Shown here: positions 19,320 through 27,401 of the stretch, one piece after another
Layout: every line of letters begins with the position of its first letter
Position numbering within the stretch: the stretch's first letter is position 1
Origin: JAMLJG01 sp035327585
Lineage (GTDB): Bacteria; Verrucomicrobiota; Kiritimatiellia; CAIVKH01
Direction: 5' to 3'
Assembly: GCA_035327585.1 (NCBI GenBank)
Contig: DAOLDD010000007.1
Coordinates: 79,114 to 143,113 of the forward strand
DNA length: 64,000 nt
The notes under the pieces: model-generated
The model's database searches: none
What the model was told of the DNA's origin: nothing
Seen by the model: only the letters and a program-made list of their open reading frames with translations
Translations under genes and position numbers: made by a program

Positions 19320-19757
19320 CTAGCGACGCCCGAAGAGACCGCCCTTGTTGTCCTGCGAGGACGCGGGTGCCTGCGCATCGGACGCGGGCGCGGCAGCGGG
19401 TGTGCCCGCGGCGGCAGCTGCTGCGGAGCCCGTCGGATTAACCTCGGACCGGCCGATGAATGTCACGCCGTCTTCAACCGCGAGGCGCTTCGCGACGATG
19501 TCGCCGTGCACCTTCGCGGTGGACTTCATGTCGATCTTGTCCTTCGCGGTGATGTTGCCCTGCACCGTGCCTTCCACGACGATGCTGTTGACCTGCATGC
19601 CGCCCTTGATGACGGCGCTGCGGCCAATCACCGCGTCCGCCGCGCACACGAGGTCGCCCTCGAGTTTGCCGTCGATGCGGACCGGCCCGCTGCTCTTGAT
19701 CGTCCCGGTAATCTGGACGTCCGACGAGATGATCGTCTGCGTGTTTTCGTTTGCCAT
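19320..19757 (-). CDS. Bactofilin
   Basis: 145 residues. The DUF583 beta-helix core (ISSDVQITGTIKSSGPVRIDGKLEGDLV, then VIKGGMQVNSIVVEGTVQGNI) is followed by an unstructured Ala/Pro-rich tail typical of bactofilins. These proteins polymerise without nucleotide and organise cell-wall enzymes, stalks or polar sites. AGGAG precedes the ATG. It lies downstream of argC on the same strand and is followed within 16 bases by the zinc-ribbon paralogue. Confidence 0.92.
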   Translation of the reverse strand: MANENTQTIISSDVQITGTIKSSGPVRIDGKLEGDLVCAADAVIGRSAVIKGGMQVNSIVVEGTVQGNITAKDKIDMKSTAKVHGDIVAKRLAVEDGVTFIGRSEVNPTGSAAAAAAGTPAAAPASDAQAPASSQDNKGGLFGRR

Positions 19758-19785
19758 GTTGGTGTTCTCCTGGGGTTAAATCGTC

Positions 19786-19856
19786 CTCGTTCTCCTCCTC
19801 GTCCTCGAGCCCGCGCCCCCGACAACGAGGACGACGACGGGGACGAGGACGAGCGG
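19786..19856 (-). repeat. GAGGACGAG-type imperfect hairpin
   Basis: The spacer between argC and the bactofilin gene is low-complexity. CTCCTCGTCCTCGAG on the left is complementary to repeated CGAGGACGA on the right, around a C-rich centre. The minus-strand RNA could fold a long hairpin. No T-run follows, so it is not a standard intrinsic terminator. Confidence 0.5.
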
Positions 19857-19860
19857 GATG

Positions 19861-20919
19861 TCACGGATACTGTCCCGGCCGGTCCAGGCCCATCGTTTCG
19901 GGGAAACCGAAGATGAGGTTCATGTTCTGGAGCGCGCTGCCGGCCTGGCCTTTCATGAGGTTGTCGATGTGCGAGATGACGCGGAGTTTATTGGTCCGTT
20001 CATCGACATCGACGATGAGGTTGCAGTAGTTGCTGCCGCGCACGCTGGCGGTGCCGATGTTCGCGGAGCGGTCGTAGATCCGCACGAAGCAGTTGTCCTT
20101 GTGATAGCCCCGGTACGCCTCCAGCGCGGATGCCGCGGTGACGCCGGGCCGCAGCGTGCCGTACAGGCACGAGAGGATGCCGCGGCAGGCGGGCACGACC
20201 TGCGTGGTGAACAGGATGTTGATGGGCTCGCCGGCGATGTGACGCAGCTCGCGTTCGACTTCGACGACGTGCTGGTGCCCGGTGAGCCGGTACGCGTTCA
20301 TGTTGTCGTAGCGCGCGGGGAAATGGAACGACGCGTTCGGCTTCTTGCCCGCGCCGCTGACGGCGCTCTTGCAGTCGCAGATGATGCTGTCGAACGCCAC
20401 GAGCTGGTGCGCGACCGCGGGCGCGAGTCCGATCTCGACGCCGACCGCGAAGCAGCCCGGGTTGCCGACGAGCTTCACCGAGGCATTCACCTGTTTGCGC
20501 CGCAACTCCGGGACGCCGTACACCGACTGGCCCAGCAGGTCCGGGGCCTTGTGCTCCGTCGGCTTGCCGAGGCGCCGCGCGTATTCGGCGTATTCCTCTT
20601 TCGTCTGGAAGCGGAAGTCGCCGCTGTAGTCGATGACTTTCGCGCCTTTCGCGAGTTCACCGCGCGCCTGCTCCATGCCGACGCCGTCCGGCGTGGAAAA
20701 GAAGACGACGTCCGCCGGCTCCTGCGCGCCCGGGTCGTCCGGCTTGAGGATCGGCAGGTCGATGAACCCCGCGAGGTGCGGATAGAGTTCGCTCATCTTC
20801 ATGCCCGTTTCCGCCGCGGCGACGAGCGTGGTGATTTTCACTTCCGGGTGGCTCAGCAGCAGCTCCGTGATGCCCACGCCGCCGTACCCGCCCGCGCCAA
20901 CAATTTTTGCCTTGATCAT
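19861..20919 (-). CDS. argC: N-acetyl-gamma-glutamyl-phosphate reductase
   Basis: 352 residues. The N-terminal NAD(P) fold begins IVGAGGYGGVGITELL, the active-site Cys is in VGNPGCFAVG, and the catalytic-domain segments SAVSGAGKKP and LTGHQHVVEVE are typical of ArgC. It reduces N-acetylglutamyl-5-phosphate to the semialdehyde in arginine synthesis. The start at 20919 follows GGGAG. No other arg gene is adjacent; the cotranscribed downstream genes are bactofilins. Confidence 0.95.
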   Translation of the reverse strand: MIKAKIVGAGGYGGVGITELLLSHPEVKITTLVAAAETGMKMSELYPHLAGFIDLPILKPDDPGAQEPADVVFFSTPDGVGMEQARGELAKGAKVIDYSGDFRFQTKEEYAEYARRLGKPTEHKAPDLLGQSVYGVPELRRKQVNASVKLVGNPGCFAVGVEIGLAPAVAHQLVAFDSIICDCKSAVSGAGKKPNASFHFPARYDNMNAYRLTGHQHVVEVERELRHIAGEPINILFTTQVVPACRGILSCLYGTLRPGVTAASALEAYRGYHKDNCFVRIYDRSANIGTASVRGSNYCNLIVDVDERTNKLRVISHIDNLMKGQAGSALQNMNLIFGFPETMGLDRPGQYP

Positions 20920-20943
20920 GGTGACTCCCAAATTCGATCCGCC

Positions 20944-20972
20944 ATCATACGCCCGCGCCGCCCGCATGCCAT
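20944..20972 (-). promoter_or_regulatory. Candidate sigma-70 promoter of argC
   Basis: On the minus strand ATGGCA (-35, 4 of 6 consensus), a 17-base spacer and TATGAT (-10, 5 of 6), ending 25 bases before the argC start. Confidence 0.5.
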
Positions 20973-21088
20973 CGGAAATAATTGCATCGCGGGCGGCGCG
21001 ATTTTTTTGGGGGGATGCGCTCCGTAGCTTCAGAACTTCCGCTCCGTCCGCGCAAGGCGGACGGGGGCGGGGGAAAGCACCCCGCACG

Positions 21089-21220
21089 CCCGGCCCCTGC
21101 CGGCTTGCCCGGCAGGTGAAGAAGTTTACAGGCTGCACGCACGGCACTCGCCATCCCGGCCCCTGCCGGCTTGTCCGGCAGGTGAGGAAGTTTGCGGGCT
21201 ACACGCGCGGCACGCTCCAT
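21089..21220. repeat. Two tandem 66-base repeats with CTTG-loop hairpins
   Basis: The unit starting CCCGGCCCCTGCCGG at 21089 recurs at 21155 with about 10 substitutions. Each unit contains CCTGCCGG-CTTG(C/T)-CCGGCAGG, an 8-bp hairpin, then AGGTGA(A/G)GAAGTTT. The hairpin resembles those at 3959, 4101 and 30524. Confidence 0.8.
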
Positions 21221-21236
21221 TTCCCGCCATTCTTCC

Positions 21237-21266
21237 TTGCTGCAATCCGCGGCGGATTCCTATTAA
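21237..21266 (+). promoter_or_regulatory. Candidate promoter giving a leaderless addB transcript
   Basis: TTGCTG (-35), an 18-base spacer and TATTAA (-10). The -10 ends only 8 bases before the addB ATG, so transcription would begin at or next to the start codon. No ribosome-binding site is present, consistent with leaderless translation. Confidence 0.45.
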
Positions 21267-21274
21267 CTCCGCGC

Positions 21275-24208
21275 ATGGCGCAGCGCGTGGAACTGGTGTT
21301 GGCGAACGGATTTGAGGCGGCGTGGGCCGCGGCTCATCCGTGGTTCGCGCGGGCGCGGCGCGAGGCGCTGCTCGCGCACACGCCCTGGGTGGTCCTCGCG
21401 CCAAATCGCACGATGGGCCACGCGCTGAAGGCGCGCCTGCTCGCGGATGGGATGCACCTCGGCGGCGTGTTTTTCTGGACGCCGGGCGAATTGCGCGACC
21501 ACCTGCGCCGCCAGTTGCCGGACGCCCCGCACCTCGCCGTGCGCGAACATCTCCACCTGCTGCTCGCGTCCGTCGCGAACGGACCCGATGCACCGCGCGA
21601 GCCGGGCCGCCTCATGCGCGCTTTGGACCAGTTGCGGGGGGCGGGTTGCGGGGCCGCGGAACTTGATTTCGCTCCCGCGGAACAGTGGGCCGCCCGCCTC
21701 GACGCCGACCTCCAGGCCGCGGGGTGGACCACCGTACAGGCGTTCGACTGGAAGCTCGCGGCGAATCCGCCATCCAGCGCAATCCACCACCTGCTGCTGC
21801 TCGGCTTCGATGCGGCGCACTGGGAACTCTGGCCCTTGCTGCAAGCCGCGGTACGCGCTTCAGATCATGCGCTCGTCCTGCTCACGCCGCCCCGCTCGAA
21901 GGCGGAAGAACTGGACCAGGTCTGGATCGGCAGTTGGGAACAGGCCTTCGGCGCGGCGGAACCGGGCGATGGCGCGTCGGCGGCCACCCCGTTCCATCCG
22001 CTCGCGCAACGCATGGAGAATCCGGAAGGCGCGACAGCCGGCGATCCGGCAAACATCCCGCCGCTGCGCATCGGGCGCACGCTGCGCGAACAGGCCGACG
22101 CGATCGTCGCGCAGGCGCTGGCGTATGTGTGCGAGCCGGAGGCGCAGCGCATCGGCCTGGTCTTCCCGGGTCCCGGACCGCTCGCGCGCGAGGTGTCGGC
22201 GCTGCTGCTGCGCCGCGGCGTTCCGCATTTCGACGCGTTCGGGCACAGCGCCCCGCCGCCGCCCCTCGCGGAACGCTGGCAGGCGTGGATCGCGCTCCAA
22301 CGCGCGCCGCTGGTGGAGTCGGTGCGACGCCTCGTGGCGATCGACCCGTCCGCGGCGCCGCCCGAACGCTTCGAGAACGAACTGGCGCGCGCGGAAACGG
22401 ATGTGCTCGTCGACGACATCGACGTGGTGCGCCAGCGCCTGCTTGATTTCGGCTCGCCCGCCGCGATGGAGTCCGCGCACTTCCTCGCCCGTTACGTACG
22501 GCTGCCGGCGGACGCCACGCTCGACGGATTCACCGCCGCGACGCGCGAGGCCTGGCTGAAGCCGGGCTGGACGGACCTCGTGACGGAACTTGACGCGCAG
22601 GTCCACGCACTGGCGCCGCTCGCCGCGAGAAGGCTATCCCTCGGCGCATGGCTCGACTGGTTGGAGAGCGTCGCGCCCCGCCCGGCCTTGATCCGCGCGC
22701 CGGATGCCGCGAATCCGCTCGCCCGCATCCACGTGCTCGGCTACGCGCAGGCTGAAGGGCTGCCGTGGACGCACCTCGTGCTCGCGGGCCTGAACGAAGG
22801 CGAATGGCCGCCCGCGTTGGAACCGTCCGGGTTCCTTTCCGAGGACCGGATCGCCGCGCTGAATCGCGCCGCGATCACGCAGGGCAACCAGGGCGAAGGC
22901 CACGCGACGGTGAAACCCGGCCGCGCCATCCTGCCCGGCGGCTACGAACGCCGTGAAGTGCAGCGCCGCCAGTTTTACAATCTCGTCGAGACGCCGACGC
23001 ACGGCCTTGCGCTGGCGTGCGCGCTGGAGGGCGAGGACGGCGGTGGCCGCGTTTTGCCTGCGAGCGATTTCCTCTCGCACCTGTACTTCTGCGCGCGCGG
23101 TGAACCGTTGTCGGAATCAACGATGCACGCGCACGCGGCGCGTACGCGGGGGTGGCTCGCGCGCTGGCCCGCGCCGCCGTCCATCGAGCCGCCGGAACAG
23201 CCGGTCCCCGTCGCGCAGGCCGCGGCCGCGCATCGCGCGCGAAGGAGCGCCGGGCCGTTTGGGCCGTACGAATGCGCGTTTTCGGGGCCGCCGCCCAAGC
23301 CCGCGCAGTTGTCGTGCAAAGCGTGGGAAAGCGCGGTGCGCGATCCGGCGGCGGCCTGGTTGAAGACCTACCTCGGCGTCCAACCCGTCCCGGATTTTTC
23401 GAGCGGCGAGTTGTGGCCGATTACGCGCGGAACATGGGTGCATCGCTGGCTCGCCGCCGCGCTCTGCGCTGTCCGGGGCCGGTTCGAGACGCGCCACGGC
23501 GGCGCGGCGCTGCTGGATCGCGTCCGACAAAGCGCGACCGCCACCCAACGCGCGATCGCCCATTCGTTCACCGCGGCGGGCCGCGCGGAACCGCAGTGGT
23601 GGCGCGCGCGCCTCGCGCAGGCGGAATGGATGGCGCTCCAGTTCGCGCAGCGCCTGGCGGAGTTGTCCGACTGGCCGCAGGCCGCGGTCGAGTGGACGCT
23701 GCCCGCCACCTCGGGCATGCGGACAAAGGGCGGACGCCTCGCGCTGCGCGGACGGATCGATCTCCTGTTCGCGCGCGAGCCGGCGGACGCGATCCCGCGC
23801 GCCGGCTGGGTCGTGGATTTCAAAACCGGACAGGAGAACCCGCTTTCGGAACGCACGCTCCCGCGCAGTTTGTGCGGCGGACACGGCATCCAGATCGCCC
23901 TCTACGCGCTCGCGCTCGCCGACGCCGGCGCGGAGGACGTGCAGGTCAGCCTGCTGACGCCGGAGGACGACGTGAAGCCGCAGGTCGGCCTCAACGCGAT
24001 CCGCGCGCAGGACGCGTTGTGGACGGCGCTGGCGCGCATGCAGGACACCGGCATCTTCGGCATCACCGGTCAGTTGCGTTCCGAATACGGTGTATCGCTC
24101 GAACTGCCGCTCGCGACGCTCGCGGTGGAGCCCGCGTTACTCGACGAAAAATGGGCGCTCACACATCCCGACCTCGCCGGCGTGGAGGACTCCGATGGCG
24201 CGGACTAA
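21275..24208 (+). CDS. addB: AddB-like helicase-fold/PD-(D/E)XK nuclease subunit
   Basis: 977 residues. The N-terminal 600 resemble the inactivated helicase domains of AddB/RecC-type proteins and have no intact Walker A. The C-terminus is a PDDEXK_1 nuclease: LRGRIDLLF, then VVDFKTG (Asp about 848, Lys about 850) and QIALYALAL. With the next gene it should form an AddAB-type helicase-nuclease that resects double-strand breaks and loads RecA. The ATG at 21275 is taken because it follows a promoter-like sequence and begins the conserved region; the frame is open further upstream. Its last 14 bases overlap addA. Confidence 0.78.
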   Translation: MAQRVELVLANGFEAAWAAAHPWFARARREALLAHTPWVVLAPNRTMGHALKARLLADGMHLGGVFFWTPGELRDHLRRQLPDAPHLAVREHLHLLLASVANGPDAPREPGRLMRALDQLRGAGCGAAELDFAPAEQWAARLDADLQAAGWTTVQAFDWKLAANPPSSAIHHLLLLGFDAAHWELWPLLQAAVRASDHALVLLTPPRSKAEELDQVWIGSWEQAFGAAEPGDGASAATPFHPLAQRMENPEGATAGDPANIPPLRIGRTLREQADAIVAQALAYVCEPEAQRIGLVFPGPGPLAREVSALLLRRGVPHFDAFGHSAPPPPLAERWQAWIALQRAPLVESVRRLVAIDPSAAPPERFENELARAETDVLVDDIDVVRQRLLDFGSPAAMESAHFLARYVRLPADATLDGFTAATREAWLKPGWTDLVTELDAQVHALAPLAARRLSLGAWLDWLESVAPRPALIRAPDAANPLARIHVLGYAQAEGLPWTHLVLAGLNEGEWPPALEPSGFLSEDRIAALNRAAITQGNQGEGHATVKPGRAILPGGYERREVQRRQFYNLVETPTHGLALACALEGEDGGGRVLPASDFLSHLYFCARGEPLSESTMHAHAARTRGWLARWPAPPSIEPPEQPVPVAQAAAAHRARRSAGPFGPYECAFSGPPPKPAQLSCKAWESAVRDPAAAWLKTYLGVQPVPDFSSGELWPITRGTWVHRWLAAALCAVRGRFETRHGGAALLDRVRQSATATQRAIAHSFTAAGRAEPQWWRARLAQAEWMALQFAQRLAELSDWPQAAVEWTLPATSGMRTKGGRLALRGRIDLLFAREPADAIPRAGWVVDFKTGQENPLSERTLPRSLCGGHGIQIALYALALADAGAEDVQVSLLTPEDDVKPQVGLNAIRAQDALWTALARMQDTGIFGITGQLRSEYGVSLELPLATLAVEPALLDEKWALTHPDLAGVEDSDGAD

Positions 24209-27200
24209 ACCAGCCCCCCCGGCGGACCAGGCGTTGCGCGACCGCTTCGTGAACGAAGTCGATCGCAACTTCTCCGTGATCGCGCCGGCGGGCGTCGGAA
24301 AGACGAAGGCGATCGTGGACCGCGTGGTCGCGATTGCGACCGGCGACCCGGAACGCGCGCGGGCGTGGCTGCCCAAACTCGTCGTCGTGACCTACACCAA
24401 CAAGGCCGCCGACGAAATGCATCAGCGCGCCCGCAACGCGATCATCGAACAGCGCGCCGGGCTGCCGATCCTCACCTCGTTCAATCGCGCGTTCTTCGGC
24501 ACCATTCATAGTTTTTGCGTTCGCCTCCTGCGCACGCACGGGCATTTGTGCGGCTTGCCGACGCAATTCGAACCGGTGGAGGACGACGAGGAACTCTGGC
24601 GCACGTTCGTCCGCCAGTTGGACACGCTCGCGCCCGCGTTGCCGCCCGAATGGGTCGCCGCGGTGACGCGGTTGATGCCGATGGACCAGGTCTTCGCCCT
24701 CGCGCGCGCGATGCGGCCCGGCCTGCCGATGCCGGATACGCTGCAACCGCCGCCCCCGGTGAACCTGAAGGGCGTGTTGGACCAGACGCCCGCGCGCAAG
24801 CAGAGCGCGGCCACCTACGCCCGCGCGCAACGCGCCGTGCAGGCGTGGCTCGCGGCGTGGGAACAGCAGGCGCCGTTCGCGCCCCTGCCCGGCTGCACGA
24901 CGACAGCGAAGGATTTCCTGGCCGCGTGGGAGAACGCGTTTGGACCGCTCCGCGCGTGGCTCGGCCCGGCCGCCCTGCGCGTCGCGGCGGAGATCGCGTC
25001 GGCCTATCGCGCCTATCGCCGCGCGCGCGGGGCGCTGACGTATGACGACCAGATCGAACTCGCGTGGGAACTCATGCGGCATCCCGAAGCCGCGCGCCGG
25101 CTGCGCACCGACGGCTATCGCGTGGTGCTCGACGAGGCGCAGGACACGGACCCGCTGCAATTCAACATCCTGCTCGAACTCGCGCGGCCCGCGGACGCGG
25201 AAGGGGGCTGGCTGGACCGCGGCGGCGCGCCGCCGGAACCGGGCCGCTTCTGCATGGTCGGCGACCCGCAGCAGTCGATCTACGGCCAGCGCGCGGACCT
25301 CGCCTGCTACCAGCAGGTGCGCAGCCAGCTCCTGCTGGATCGCGCCGCGGAGGAAATTGTGTTCTCCGTCACGTTCCGCTGCGACAAGGCGATCATCGAC
25401 GGCGTGAACGCGCTGGTGCAGCCGATGTTCGCGCGGACCGACGGCCAGGTGGACTACCACGCGCTGAAACCGAGGCCGGGCGTGGCACCGGGGCAGGTGC
25501 TGCGTTGGACGCCTTCCGCGCCGGACCCGGATTTGTCCGGCGTCGGTCCGATGACGGTGGAACTGGGCCGCCAATTCGCGCGCTGGCTGAAGGCGCAGGG
25601 CCTCGCAAGGCTTGGCGCGCGGACGTGGTCCGACGTGGCGGTGCTCTGCCCGCGGACGCGGTGGCTGCAGGATATCGCGGTGGGATTGCGCGAACACGGG
25701 CTTGGCCCGCAGATCCATTCGGAGCGCGCGGTACGCGGCGACAACGCGGCCTATGCCTGGTTCACCGCGCTGCTCACGGTGCTGGCGGAGCCGGACAACG
25801 GGTTTGAACTCGTCGGCGTATTGCGCGAGCTCTACGGGCAGTCCGACGAGGAACTCGCGCGATGGTGCGAAGGCGATGGGACGCGGTGGACTTTGCGCGC
25901 GGAGCCGGAGGGCGATGGCGCACCCGCGGCCGCGCTGCGCGTACTCGCGTCACTCGCGCGGGAAGTCGCCGCGCTGCCGTTGCGCGACGCCGCGCAGCGG
26001 GCGATGGACGCGACTGCGCTCGCGGACCGCCTGCGCGCGCTGGCGCTGCCGGACCTCGCGGTGGACGATGAACTGGAGAGCTTGCGCGCGCTCGCGGCCC
26101 AGGCGGAAAGCCGTGACCTGTCGCTGCGCGCGTTCGCCGAGGAACTGCGCGACGGCATGAACGAGGCGCTGCCCGCGCGGCCCGTGGCGGCGGACGCGGT
26201 GCAACTGTTGACGCTGCACAAGGCGAAGGGTTTGCAGTGGCCGGTCGTCGCGCTGCCGATCCTGTTCCGGCCCGTCGGCGAACCGACGAATTTCCCGGTG
26301 CTCGTCCGCTCCGCGTCGGGCACGCCGCCGCACGTCGCGCTTTCCAGCAACGACCTGCGGCCCATGCGCGAACAGGTCGAGGCGCGCCGCCGCCAGGAAC
26401 TGCAGCGCCTGCTCTACGTTGGCCTCACCCGCGCGCAACGCACGCTGGTTATCGGCGACGACGACGCCTTCTTCCCGCGGAAGAAAGCGACGCACTCCTT
26501 CGCGAACCTGCTCGGCATGATGGGCGACGATGGTTCCCGGATTTACAACGAGACGTTTGACGCGTTGCCCGCCGAACTGGAGCCCGAACCGGAGCGGGCC
26601 GCGACGCCCGCGGCGGCGGCGCCGGAAGCGGAGCACGTACCGGCCGGGCCGGTCCTCACGGATGCGCTGGAACGGCTCGCCGAGGCGCCGCGCCGCGTGC
26701 TGCCCTATCAACTCGGCGAGGCCGAGGCGCGAGCCGAGCGCGCGATGGATACGCCCGACACCGCGACGCGCTCCGCCGGGGCCGAGGCCGCGCGCCTGTA
26801 CGGCATCTGGTGGCACGAGACGATCGAGTCGCTCGATTGGGCCGCGTCCTCCGCCGCGCAGCGCCGGCATTGGGAGCGCGCGCTGGCCGCGTGCGCGCAG
26901 CCGGACCGCGGTCGCGTGGAGAGCGCGCTGTTGCTGGAGTCCGCCACCGCGCAGCGCTTGCGCAATCCGGGTCTCATCGTGCGCCGCGAAATTCCGATCC
27001 TTTGGCGCCGCAGCGACCGCGAGTGCGTGGAAGGCATCATCGACCTCGCCGCGTGGGACCCGGACACGGGCCGCTGGCTGATCGCGGATTGGAAAACAAA
27101 CGTCGCCACCGCCGACACGGAAACGCATCTGCGCACGATCTATACGCCCCAGCTCCGCGCTTACGCCGAGGCCCTGCACGCCATCACGGGCCAAGCCGTG

Positions 27201-27251
27201 GAGGCCGGCGTTTACTCCACCGCCACCGGACTCTGGATTCCCTGCGCCTAG
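24195..27251 (+). CDS. addA: AddA-like UvrD/Rep helicase with C-terminal nuclease
   Basis: 1018 residues of a superfamily 1A helicase. The Walker A is APAGVGKTKA (Lys about 36), motif Ia includes VVTYTNKAADEM, motif II VLDEAQDTDP, motif III GDPQQSIYGQR, and motif VI LLYVGLTRAQRTL. The C-terminal PD-(D/E)XK nuclease has CVEGIIDLAA and WLIADWKTN (Asp about 965, Lys about 967). AddA unwinds and cuts DNA ends together with AddB. GGAGG precedes the ATG, and the 14-base overlap with addB implies coupled synthesis. Confidence 0.88.
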   Translation: MARTKPAPPADQALRDRFVNEVDRNFSVIAPAGVGKTKAIVDRVVAIATGDPERARAWLPKLVVVTYTNKAADEMHQRARNAIIEQRAGLPILTSFNRAFFGTIHSFCVRLLRTHGHLCGLPTQFEPVEDDEELWRTFVRQLDTLAPALPPEWVAAVTRLMPMDQVFALARAMRPGLPMPDTLQPPPPVNLKGVLDQTPARKQSAATYARAQRAVQAWLAAWEQQAPFAPLPGCTTTAKDFLAAWENAFGPLRAWLGPAALRVAAEIASAYRAYRRARGALTYDDQIELAWELMRHPEAARRLRTDGYRVVLDEAQDTDPLQFNILLELARPADAEGGWLDRGGAPPEPGRFCMVGDPQQSIYGQRADLACYQQVRSQLLLDRAAEEIVFSVTFRCDKAIIDGVNALVQPMFARTDGQVDYHALKPRPGVAPGQVLRWTPSAPDPDLSGVGPMTVELGRQFARWLKAQGLARLGARTWSDVAVLCPRTRWLQDIAVGLREHGLGPQIHSERAVRGDNAAYAWFTALLTVLAEPDNGFELVGVLRELYGQSDEELARWCEGDGTRWTLRAEPEGDGAPAAALRVLASLAREVAALPLRDAAQRAMDATALADRLRALALPDLAVDDELESLRALAAQAESRDLSLRAFAEELRDGMNEALPARPVAADAVQLLTLHKAKGLQWPVVALPILFRPVGEPTNFPVLVRSASGTPPHVALSSNDLRPMREQVEARRRQELQRLLYVGLTRAQRTLVIGDDDAFFPRKKATHSFANLLGMMGDDGSRIYNETFDALPAELEPEPERAATPAAAAPEAEHVPAGPVLTDALERLAEAPRRVLPYQLGEAEARAERAMDTPDTATRSAGAEAARLYGIWWHETIESLDWAASSAAQRRHWERALAACAQPDRGRVESALLLESATAQRLRNPGLIVRREIPILWRRSDRECVEGIIDLAAWDPDTGRWLIADWKTNVATADTETHLRTIYTPQLRAYAEALHAITGQAVEAGVYSTATGLWIPCA

Positions 27252-27294
27252 CCGCCCGATTGTTCCATAATCCCGCCCATACCAAAATTCATCG

Positions 27295-27308
27295 GTAAAA
27301 CGTTTTAC
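27295..27308. promoter_or_regulatory. LacI-family operator-like palindrome
   Basis: Perfect 14-base palindrome GTAAAACGTTTTAC with the central CG typical of LacI/GalR-family operators. It sits directly against TTGACC (27309-27314), a good -35 hexamer; the matching -10 (TAAACG near 27331) is weak. A second inverted repeat, ACCTG-TATT-CAGGT, follows at 27312-27325. It lies 94 bases upstream of the starch-binding protein gene. Confidence 0.6.
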
Positions 27309-27401
27309 TTGACCTGTATTCAGGTTTTGTTAAACGATTCAGCCCATCGACAGGAACATACCTCGAATGGGCGGGGGTACCGGTCGAAAAGGAGATTGGC
27401 T

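Larger units (their letters stand above)
20920..21274. other. Divergent argC/addB intergenic region
   Basis: About 355 bases between two divergently transcribed genes. The argC side has a promoter candidate (20944-20972). The centre holds two tandem 66-base repeats with hairpins (21089-21220). The addB side has a promoter candidate abutting the start codon (21237-21266). No gene is visible. Confidence 0.7.

Noticed and set aside
20801..21274. N-terminal extension of the AddB-like protein across the argC start and tandem repeats
   Set aside because: The added residues are repeat-encoded and resemble no helicase; the promoter-like sequence sits directly before 21275.
24090..24194. Upstream extension of the AddA-like frame into addB
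   Set aside because: The ATG at 24195 has GGAGG and begins the conserved helicase N-terminus.
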